Assembly (NCBI GenBank): GCA_033782935.1
Contig: JAWQEG010001559.1
Coordinates: 2,233,001 to 2,297,000, forward strand
From: Petrolisthes cinctipes
Lineage: Eukaryota > Arthropoda > Malacostraca > Decapoda > Porcellanidae
DNA length: 64,000 bases
Direction of reading: 5' to 3'
Of the stretch, positions 55,827-64,000 are shown piece after piece. Both the position numbers and the translations under genes were made by a program. The notes beneath the pieces were generated by a model that was not told where the DNA came from, did not search any database, and saw nothing but the letters and a program-made list of their open reading frames with translations. The stretch's first letter is position 1. Each line of letters opens with the position of its first letter.

Positions 55827-56111
55827 TTCTATTTTCTTAAGTACTGTACTACAGTATAGTCTGTATATCTGTTTGTTCCTGATAGGATGGAGTATTACAT
55901 ATATATTTTCCTTACCTCCAGACTTTAACTATGGCTTTAGTAGGCTTGCAGACAACAATTAAGATATAATGAAAGTAACTCCTGAGTTTTCGAGACTTTC
56001 AAGCTAAGAAAGAAAGCAGGAAATAATTGATTCTAAAACATGTGTACTGTAACAGTTCCTCAGGTTATACTGCTCTAATGTACTGGTGATGACGATACGA
56101 TACTATACGTA

Positions 56112-56284
56112 CAGTACAGTCGGCGGAAAAAGTCCTGTCGCCTCACCTGCTTCACCGAGACACGCAGTGTTCACGTACTCAAGAAATACACACGTTTCAT
56201 ACAACTAATAAGCACGAGTCTATAAACATCGCGTGCCTAGGTGAAGCAAGTGAGGCGACAGAACATTTGCCGCCGACTGTACTG
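56112..56284. mobile_element. 173-bp MITE (unit 2)
   Basis: Copy of 47051-47223, with the same TA flanks. Confidence 0.82.
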
Positions 56285-56286
56285 TA

Positions 56287-56891
56287 TTTATAGTTCATTG
56301 TTTTGTAGTTTTAAATAAAGGCTAGTCTATAAAATCTGTATAACTGTCCTTTTCTTCAATTATACGTCAGAATACTATTGAGAAACAATATTGTAGATAT
56401 TATAAACAGGTAATAATTACTCATTTTAGATATTATGCTTCAATGTTATTAAAGTATGGATCTTTAGCAACAAGGTCTCTGTCGTAGATATTAGGAAATG
56501 GATAATTTATTACGTAATTTGCCATTAATAGATAGACCAAGCTATATTTTTAAAATTCTCAAGCGCATGTAAAGAAAACTTGCTTGTTCTCAGAGCAAGC
56601 AAGAAAATAGGAAGCAAAAATGTTCTCATATAGTGGTGGTGTGGGTAACAATGTTATACAGTACTTATATCTCATTGATTTATAGTTTTAAGAATAAACT
56701 ATATGTATGTCTTTTTTGTTGGTACTTCTATATCAAAATTTTGTTGAGAAACATAATTGTAGAGGTTATAAACAGGTCAGAATCATCGCACATTGGAGTT
56801 ACTGTACGTAAATGGTAGGTATGTTTTTTTAGCAATATATTGGGGCTTTGTCAAAGATATTATCGTAATTAATTACGTAATTTGACCACAA
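56287..56891. repeat. diverged direct repeat pair (unit 2)
   Basis: Copy of 47226-47830. Confidence 0.6.
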
Positions 56892-57336
56892 TGAATGTCA
56901 ATATTCATTCTACAGCCAAATAATTAGTATCAAAGGTCCTGTGTGTTACTAATAAAGAAACTCCGATTCTATATTTAATCAGGATAACCGATAAAATTAA
57001 GAAGACGGGAGCTGGTGAGTCGATTCCCGTTGGCCGCTAAAGGTGCCACCGTCCCAGTCAGCCACAGCGACGACACCAAAATAACATTGATCTTTCTCCC
57101 AGTACTAGAATCCTTGATTGCAACCAGCCTGTTAGTGACTGTGTCAGGCCAGCCTACAGTTCATATGAGAGCATGAAAAAAGATAAAACTATTTTGTAGT
57201 TCTAATTAACCCTTAAATTATTATCATTTTGTATACATAATAATATTCTGAAGCCTTCACCTCTGGTAACTGTTAAATACATGTAAGTGACAGAGAGTAA
57301 TACATTGACAAGTTCATTCTGAAGACGAAAATATTA

Positions 57337-57340
<4 letters not shown>

Positions 57341-57406
<66 letters not shown>
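57341..57406. repeat. (CT)n microsatellite, 66 bp
   Basis: Shorter allele of the run at 48280-48361. Confidence 0.97.
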
Positions 57407-57409
<3 letters not shown>

Positions 57410-57688
57410 TATATTTACAGTGATATCCAAAAATAACAAAACTAGAAACACAATTATCAGAACTGAATCTGGAAAAGGAATTGCTTGCAGAGATATTTCA
57501 TACAACTGATAAATTTTAGACACGTAATTATGGCAGTGGTACGAAATTACGGTACGAAATCTTATTTTATCGTACCAGTATGGTACGGTTCTTTGGGTAT
57601 GGCATGAAATTACGGTACGATATTTTTAAGAGTGCGGAATTACTATATCTTATTCGTACCTTACCGTACTGACACCCTTGCCTAAAAG

Positions 57689-58078
57689 AGTGAAGTCGCT
57701 GAATTGTCAATCCGCCATCTTGGTCCAGGCTAGGCAGGTCAGGTGTACATTATCAGAAACGTGGTAATGCTCCAGTCTCATACAACATGTCTCATCGAGC
57801 TCCCACCTCCACCAGTTCCCCTCCCCCTCCTCTAATTCTCCCCCTCCACTCTCCCAACACATCAAAAGGCGACATCTGTTAGCTGATCATAGCATTTCCT
57901 CAGCTGTTCCGAAACTTCAAACTTAGTTTACTTGAATTCTCACTGTGGCTGGGTAATGGACACATCTTTTCTGCACCATAGTACATCCCAGCCAGGTAAT
58001 GCTTAGTTTAAGTTCAGCTATAAGTGTGAGAGGTAATGCGGCAGTGTATCTACAAGCTACATCCTATATCGATAATAT
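57689..58078. other. spacer with a pyrimidine-rich stretch
   Basis: Contains TCCGCCATCTTGG at about 57709 and a C/T-rich run at 57800-57850. No coding evidence. It directly precedes the THAP-like exon. Confidence 0.4.
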
Positions 58079-58497
58079 ATGCCCACCACATGCATCGTAT
58101 TTGGGTGTAATGAAAGAGGAAACAAAAAATCTGACCCATCCATCACATTTCATCAATGAGTACCTTTAGAGTGGATTTCTGACCCACCTCAGTGGCAGGG
58201 GATATGAGATCAGTAAACTATATAGAAAGACCATAGATCTCATATGCCCTACCACTTATGTGGGTCAGATAATAGGGACTGAGAGTGTAGGCTACTGTAG
58301 GTCTACAATATATGCCATGCCAAGATATAAGCCCTACCATATTTATTTGCAATCTTATTCTTGTCATCTTATTTAATTACCACGGATCAATCCCATATCA
58401 ACGTATCTACAAATTTAACTTCGGCATTTACAGGTTTCCGAAGGATCCAGCCAGAAGAAAGTGTAACGTCAGGGGCATGTTACTACCGGATAGGTAA
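58079..58497 (+). pseudogene. THAP-domain zinc-finger remnant in two pieces
   Basis: Piece 1, 58079-58156, is 26 codons from ATG: MPTTCIVFGCNERGNKKSDP then SITFHQ, the C-X2-4-C and FH start of a THAP domain; a TGA follows. Piece 2, after TTTACAG at 58427-58433, reads RFPKDPARRKCNVRG, the next conserved THAP block (FPKDPARRK). The about 277-bp gap could be an intron: the acceptor is good, and at the left CA/ATGAGT looks like a GTGAGT donor with its first G changed to A. THAP domains are DNA-binding fingers of host regulators and P-type transposases. The rest is cut by the candidate LTR at 58478. Confidence 0.68.
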
Positions 58498-58951
58498 ACA
58501 GTAGACTCCAATACAGGGCACAGTTTATTATAATAGTACTACAAAGGTGGTGTAGAGAGAGCCCAAGCACAAGTAGTAACAGCATCCCGCTACCCAGACT
58601 GCAGAGTTGCTTGTAGTAGGTGCAGTGTGGCTTGTAGGTGTCTAGGCGATGCTTCAGGGTGACCATGCTGTAGCGTAGAGGCAGCAGAAGGTACAGTAGC
58701 AGGCAACGCAGTGTAGGGGGAAGCAGACTGGTGTGGGAGCAAGTCGGGGAGACATGTTGCCTCCTGGCTTGTAGGTAGTGACCGAGCGTGGGTCTCGCTG
58801 TGCCTGCTGGCCGAAAGGTCGATCCCCGTATGTAGGTCCGGGAAGCGTAGCGGTAGGGGTCAGGATGCCCGGATGTGTAGGTGTAGGGAGCGTGGGGATA
58901 AGGTATGTGCTTGGGATCACTACAATAGCAATGGGTGTTACCTCTACTACA
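58478..58951 (-). repeat. candidate solo LTR
   Basis: 474 bp starting TGTTACTACCGG and ending CTACTACA. On the minus strand there is an AATAAA (plus 58524-58529) near the end, followed by about 45 bp to a ...GGTAGTAACA terminus. The 43519 candidate has a parallel design, ending ...GGGTAATGACA. No target duplication is evident. It interrupts the THAP remnant. Confidence 0.48.
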
Positions 58952-60329
58952 CCTGCCCAGGGGGGGCTGACTTTATTCTCTGTGAATATTAGTCATTCTC
59001 CACAGGGCTAGAATAAAGATTGTTGTAGGATCTAGTCACTTTCTAGTGGATTTGACGAAATTTGCCCACATGAATTAAAAATCCACGTGAGGTGTACTGC
59101 AACCAGAGGCTTTTTATTTTCTCTCCACTGCTGTGTGGATTGCCAACACACAGGGGGTGCATTTCCCTTTGCATTCAGCAGTGTAAACTCCCTCCCCCTT
59201 ATGGTCCCTTCAGGGCTGGTCTCATGGAAGGTGCGGCCCCACGTGTAGCCCTTGTGGTAACGTGGACTTGGACCCACAGCACTGGCTGTGGTATCAAAGA
59301 CCTTCCCCTAATCTCCCTGGCGGTCGGAGGCCCCCAGACTCCCTGGTCCCATAAGCTCTGGTCCCATTTCCCTGGGATGTGCTTCGGTAGCCCAGGCATA
59401 TAGGGCCAGTCCCTCCTTTATATTAATTTGTTTTTTCACTGCAATCAGAGTGTACCAGGGGTCTGTGGGGCAGGAGGCCATTCTGCCCCGGGAGAACATC
59501 AACAACAACAATATCAACAACCTCTACGACAAGAAAATGATACACTAAGTAAAAGAGAATGCCTCTGCTCCAACCATTTCAAGCCAGATTAATTTGACAG
59601 GACATCTTTATCATATATAAGGCTGCGTGATATTGTTGTTCCAAGCATTGCAGCTTTTCCAGCCCATCTACAGAAAAAGGACACACCTAGGAAGCCTCGT
59701 AAACTTCGCATTTCATGTGAAGGGAAAACAACCGAGGGATGCAAATGATATCCAAAATGTATCAGAAAATCAGGATATCCATCCCAGTGATGCTCTTATG
59801 CAAGCAAATGAAGCATAGTGAATAAGTTATTGGTAAATGAAATTTCTAATCTACAAACATTTGTTTCTGTATTCTTTTAGTATGTTAAAAATTATATAAA
59901 ATAATATCTTTCTCAATTATTGCTCTTTAAGATTACGTCTGGGAAACTGGGACTTGGTAGGCGGTACTGTCATGACAGGTGTCCGCCATATTGGTACAGG
60001 CTCAGGCAACGGCCGTCCTGGTGCCTCTACCCTTTATACCTCTATGTATGTGGCTCTGTGGCTCACTTCGCAGTGACGACGCCAACTGTATATCAGTACA
60101 TCACCATTTTTCAGGAACTAAAATTAATCAATAATATTCAAAACAATGAGTTTCTTATACATACCTATTATGGTAAAAGCATAACTATATAATAATAATA
60201 TGGTCAGTCAACAAAGGGTATAAATATATAGTATAAAGATGGTAAATCGAGTTTTGTACAAAATCAACTTGCGTCACTTCTCAGGCTGTAGGCCTTTGTG
60301 ACGATGCACCCGGAAAAGCTCCGCATAAG
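58952..60329. other. intergenic sequence, nothing recognised
   Basis: G/C-rich parts at 59120-59400 and AT-rich parts at 59800-59930. Short open frames (for example 59627-59818) lack motifs. At 59985-60045 TCCGCCATATTGG and CCCTTTATACCTCTATG resemble words near 57709 and 54772. Confidence 0.4.
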
Positions 60330-60394
60330 TCGGATATACAGTACTGTACATCCGACGGATACTTATAAGTGTCCGACTTAGCAAGGGTTTACTG
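60330..60394 (-). repeat. Tigger-like terminus
   Basis: Read on the minus strand it starts CAGTAAACCCTTGCTAAGTCGG, close to CAGTAAACCCTCGCAAACTCGG at 45015 and 54076. The inner part contains GTCGGA/TCCGAC inverted words around TACAGTACTGTA. The flank is TT rather than TA, so pairing with the 54076 end is unproven. No transposase lies next to it. Confidence 0.6.
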
Positions 60395-60914
60395 TTATAA
60401 ATTTTGGGCAAACTGGGAGGCTGCTGATTCCTTCAAACTATGCCAGGAAACAAATATTCTCCGTGTTAATAATAGAGGAACCATTTTGTGACCTAATTTG
60501 GAGGATCCAGCATAGCCTAACTCAATTGGACTGAGATTTGATTCATTTCTCGAACTGAAACTTTTTAACAATATAGTTCTAAAACAAAATTGCTCTATGA
60601 TGCGCAGCTGTTTTCTGAATTCTCACGGGGACAAACAAAAACACACACATACCAAAAATACATCGTAAATGTTATATATACCTATTGTGGTTGTTGCTTT
60701 TTTAATATAAGGTTAACTTCCCCACCGATACCTAATATGACCAACCAATCTCATTCAATTCTTAATTGTCCTTCCTTTTCTTCTAATTCCTATGTGCTTG
60801 CTGTCGCATACACTTCTGTATCACCACATTACTCCTTCGTCCTACAGGGTCTTCCAGGTCGGTAGGGTAGCCTTAATTCATCCTCAGATTTAATCTTTAT
60901 GTCTTCCTGTCCTC

Positions 60915-61290
60915 ACGATATCAAGCCTTAGCGATTTAATTGAACTGTTCTGTATTCTGTATTGCGATTTGGCGGGAAAAAGAGTTATAACCCTGGAAGT
61001 TCTTGTGGTTTTAAACCCCGGAAAACCCTTGTAGCATCAGTGTGTATCAAGCCTTAGCGATAAAACTAGTCTGTTCCTGTGAGAGTGAGGTGTGACGGGA
61101 ATAGGAACTGTAGGTTGGGAAGTCCCTGTGGCTCTAATGTGTGTCCTGTCCTCATGATATCAAGCCTTAGCAATAAAACTGGTTTATTCCTGAGAGAGTG
61201 AGGTTTGGCGGGAACGGGAGCTGTAGACTGGGAAGTCATTTTGGTTCCAGTGGTGAATCCATTTAGTAAAAGGTCTCCCCCTTCCCAGAT
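60915..61290. repeat. minisatellite, three degenerate units of about 112-130 bp
   Basis: ATATCAAGCCTTAGC (TGTATCAAGCCTTAGC in unit 2) occurs at about 60918, 61044 and 61158, each followed by GATAAAACT-type sequence, GAGAGTGAGGT, a GGCGGGAA or GACGGGAA word, and GAAGT near the end. No gene is seen. Confidence 0.75.
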
Positions 61291-62489
61291 TCTCACCGTC
61301 CTGGAATGTCTGTGGTAGAGGCAGCCCCAGTGTCTCTGGTAGAGGTAAACACGCCACCAGACACACGCAAATCACACCAAGCATTAGGTAATACTTGAAA
61401 TTCCCGCCAATGTATTCTTGTGCCTGAAACAAACATAAAACAATGTTATGGATACACACATGGAAGGAAGGTAATCACATCACATACACTGTAACACACG
61501 CACTATGAAAAGGTAAAGGACACACACAGACAGACTCACATGCAATATCTGTGGGACCATCATAAACACACACACATACTGCTACGAGACGGGTTAACCA
61601 CTTAAGTCCGGGCGAGTTCTCTCTGGCCTCCCGCCACACCCGGGTTCATTATTCTGAACTGTGTACTGACTCGGTCCCATGCCCACAATGATGTTATCAA
61701 AAACTTCCATCTAGCAACTATATGAAATCAATATAATCTTGCCTTATACTTTACAACAGTGTGAGTGCTAGCAATTTTCCAAAAAAAAAGTAGACGAAAA
61801 AATACCCTCCTAGTGGCACAAATGGGCCCACAGGAACCTGTTAAGTACTGCAGGAAATACTGGCCGAGTGCTGGAGAGGTGTACTAATTTTGGATGTACA
61901 GCTTATGGTTATGACCATAGAGGTATAAAATCTGGAGACGGCATGACGTCACATAGGTGAAGCCAGTTTTCTATTGGTCGACTCACGAGTACACCCAAAA
62001 CATTGGTAAGCTGATCTTGACACATCTTGTGGTGAGTGATATATTTCTCATTTTTTTAACCATTATCCCTGTCTATGGATATGTGAAAAGGGATCGCAGT
62101 GACACTATCATATTCCACACGTGAGGTAAGACCTTTATAACAATATATATTTGAGAAGAACGCGAAGTAAAACAGACTAAAATGCAGCGTCCGCCTGTGT
62201 CACACGTCCCATTCCAAAAAGATTTGGCAATATTGGCTTGGATTGACTGTTTATCATAAATGTTGCTTGCTGAGATAGTGGCAGCAACAGAAGGAGACAA
62301 CTCAGAGACCATCCCAAGTACTGGGAGATGTTAAGTGTGCCTTGTGAAGGAGATAACTGAGAGACCATCCCAAGTAGACAAGTACTGGTGAGTGTTAGTG
62401 GAATGCATACGAGACATGCATGTGTGTTACTGAGGGTGTGCATAAGTGTTAATAAATGTCATGTCATCTGACAAGAAATTTCGTATCAG
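61291..62489. other. intergenic sequence with (CA)n patches, no gene seen
   Basis: Short CA-rich patches at about 61505-61580. CCATAGAGGTATAAA at 61916 repeats a word found at 45711 and 54772. A short local repeat, GGAGA(C/T)AACT(C/G)AGAGACCATCCCAAGTA, occurs at about 62293 and 62350. Confidence 0.45.
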
Positions 62490-62899
62490 TTTGTTGTTGT
62501 TGTCGAAGTCCCTCAGCCCCAAGCTCCTGAGGAAGGCCATGGCCTGACCTGGGGTTTCCCACAGTGCTCTCAAAGAGTGTACAGTATGTTGTGTTATTGG
62601 TGAATGTGATTGTGTGCATTGCAGTCTTCCATAATGTGCTGTGTTGCATCCCGGGCATGCATTCACAATGGCTCCATCCAGCTTCTTCTGATATGTCAAA
62701 AGGGCTGGGTGGTGGCCACATCGTAGCCTGGCCAGGTTGGCACTGTCTTCAAGGAGAAGGGAGGATTCTGATGGGTGGATGTCAGGAGGTCATACATGCA
62801 GCTGAGTATTATTTTTGAGTGTTTGGATGTATTGGTGAGTGATTTGAGTATGGATATGTTTCTGGAGATTGGTTTGGGGTGGGCAAATTGTAGATGATG
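62490..62899 (-). mobile_element. nLTR-5b: 3' end of a Jockey-like non-LTR element
   Basis: About 410 bp homologous to 62900-63320, same strand, ending (element sense) in a CAA-repeat tail at 62490-62503. It encodes the ORF2 C-terminus in pieces: YQKKLDGAIVNACPGCNT, EDCNAHNHI and LRALWETPGQAMAFLRSLG. The 5' end coincides with the tail of the neighbouring copy. Confidence 0.8.
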
Positions 62900-64000
62900 G
62901 TTGTTGTTGTTGTTGAAGTTCCTCAAGCTGTCTAGCCGAGCAGCCCCGAGCTCCTGAGGAAGGCCATAGCCTGAACTGGGCTTTCCCACAATGCCCTCAG
63001 AGAGTGTATGTTGTGTTGTTGGCGATTGTTGTTGTGTGCATTGCAGTCTTCAATAATGTGTTTAATAGAATAGGGTGCTGTGTTGCATCCCGGACAGGCA
63101 TCCACAATGGCTCCATCAAGCTTCTTCTGATATGTCAGAAGGGCCGGTTGGTGGCCACATCGCAGCCTGGCCAGGTGGACTCTTCCCTCACGGGGAGCGA
63201 TGATTCAGATGGGTGGGTGTCAGGAGGTCGTGCATGCAGCTGCGTGTTGTTTTTGAGTGTGTGGATGGACTGATGAGTGATTTGGGTATGGATATGTTTC
63301 TGGAAATTGGTTTGGGGTGGGCAGGGTGTAAGAGATGATAGTATTTGTGTATGGTATCGTGTACTGGGTGTTGTTTTGATGTCCTTGGCGTGTGTGGGTG
63401 TTTTGCCATGTAGTGTAGTGGATGGTGTGGGTTTGTGGAGGCTGCAGCATGTGTTTTTGTGCCTCTCATGTCAAGATGATCCTTGATTTTGAGGACTTTG
63501 GTTTCATGGTGTAGGTGGACTGTAAGTGTGGTAGCTGTGCAGCCTGTGATTGTCTTTAGGGCTCTGTACTGTATGGTTTGAAGGGTGTTGTGATGAGTCT
63601 CAGCGAGGTTTGAGGCCCAGGCAGGGCTTGCATAATCCATCACTGATCGAACATATTGTTCGTATACTGTGATTGTGGATTCTTTGTTGTGTCCAAATGT
63701 TGTGCTGGCAAGTGCTCTGAGGGCTTTAAGTCTTTGCATGCATTTGTTTTTGATGGCCGTGATATGTTGTTTGAATGTCATGGATGTAATGTATGTTATG
63801 CCAAGTATTTTTTTTGGGGTGTGTGTGTGTGGTACAGGTGTGTGGTGAGGTGTGGTGTGTAGCGGTGTTCTGCATTCCAGTTGGTGAGAAGGGTGACAGT
63901 TGACTTGGTGGGTGCTATTTTAAGTCTGTTTGTGGTGAACTAGGCATTAAGTGTGTTGAGGTAGGGTTGGAGGATGTGAGTGGCTGTGTCTGCATTTCTG
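62900..64000 (-). mobile_element. nLTR-5a: Jockey-like non-LTR element, runs off the window
   Basis: The tail is (CAA)5 on the element strand at 62900-62915. It extends to the right edge; the catalytic RT core would lie beyond 64000. Related to nLTR-5b with moderate divergence. There is no RNase H: the RT thumb is followed by the short C-terminal Cys/His region, as in Jockey. Confidence 0.8.
63188..64000 (-). pseudogene. nLTR-5a reverse transcriptase C-terminal part
   Basis: From the right edge the frame reads LQPYLNTLNA, a TAG, then TNRLKIAPTKSTVTLLTNW, PKKILGITYI and, in the same frame from the Met at 63781 (197 residues), FKQHITAIKNKCMQRLKALRA, YVRSVMDYASPAWAS and LQTIQYRALKTITG. These are RT palm-end and thumb motifs of the Jockey group. 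After 63188 the C-terminus continues in other frames (ACPGCNT-type zinc motif). Confidence 0.85.

Larger units (their letters stand above)
48485..57529. repeat. tandem duplication, unit 2 (9045 bp)
   Basis: Second unit of the duplication described at 39424. Every feature between 39424 and 48484 recurs here with an offset of 9059 to 9061 bp. Confidence 0.93.
54818..57680. mobile_element. non-autonomous hAT-like element with both ends (2863 bp)
   Basis: The left end CAAGAGTGGCAGTACTGTAC and the complement of the right end, CAAGGGTGTCAGTACGGTAA, form inverted termini of about 26 bp. The flanks CCTGAAAG (54810-54817) and CCTAAAAG (57681-57688) are an 8-bp duplication with one mismatch. The subterminal 150 bp on each side carry many ACGGTAC/GTACCGT words, the kind of repeated motif bound by hAT transposases. 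No transposase frame is seen; the interior holds tandem repeats, a MITE and a (CT)n run. Confidence 0.8.

Noticed and set aside
54076..60394. One Tigger element spanning 54076 to 60394
   Set aside because: The two ends are only partly similar, the right flank is not TA, and no DDE transposase lies between them; recorded as separate termini.

Overview
The window is eukaryotic, animal-type DNA and is almost entirely transposable-element sequence. I see no bacterial features and no intact host gene. Several families of RNase-H-bearing non-LTR retrotransposons, Ty3/Gypsy pieces, hAT and pogo/Tigger DNA transposons, and (CT)n, (AC)n and (TCAA)n tracts suggest an invertebrate. An arthropod, perhaps a decapod crustacean, is my guess; this is inference from element content, not a species identification. 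I label the non-LTR families nLTR-1 to nLTR-5 for this report only.

Layout. 1-1.65 kb: a decayed Ty3/Gypsy pol whose integrase piece lies upstream of RT-RNase H. 1.65-6.8 kb: two nLTR-1 copies tail to tail; the minus-strand copy is nearly intact. 7.07-9.6 kb: a decayed nLTR-2. 10.5-23.4 kb: plus-strand nLTR-3a. It is interrupted by an LTR-retrotransposon remnant (RNase H plus a 912-bp LTR) and by nLTR-4a, a 6.2-kb element that sits in the nLTR-3a RNase H region with a 12-bp target-site duplication. 24.07-28.84 kb: minus-strand nLTR-3b, itself hit by a 276-bp 5'-truncated nLTR-4f with a perfect 13-bp duplication. 28.84-32.28 kb: a second, internally deleted copy of the nLTR-4a locus with its downstream flank. 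32.3-35.86 kb: minus-strand nLTR-4c. 35.9-38.6 kb: no gene seen.

38.6-57.5 kb holds nLTR-4d and then a head-to-tail tandem duplication of about 9.06 kb (39424-48484 and 48485-57529), with only about nine point differences noticed by eye. Each unit carries nLTR-4 3' sequence, a 588-bp terminal-inverted-repeat element, a foldback, a hAT-like element with a perfect 8-bp target duplication and a nested candidate solo LTR, a Tigger-type transposase remnant, and most of a hAT-like element with ACGGTAC-rich ends. The right end of that last element lies just beyond unit 2. 57.7-62.5 kb: a split THAP-domain remnant, another candidate solo LTR, a Tigger-like terminus and minisatellites. 62.5-64 kb: two tandem minus-strand 3' ends of a Jockey-like element, the longer running off the window.

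The parts do not form one working system. They are independent element lineages that inserted into each other and then decayed. Each non-LTR ORF2 is built as endonuclease, reverse transcriptase, RNase H and a C-terminal CCHC motif; ORF1 proteins are RNA-binding, with RRM-like and/or zinc-knuckle domains. The most informative signals are the Gypsy domain order, the dated nesting marked by target-site duplications, lesions shared between copies, the recent 9-kb duplication, and a Pro/Gly-rich repeat linker between RT and RNase H in nLTR-3.
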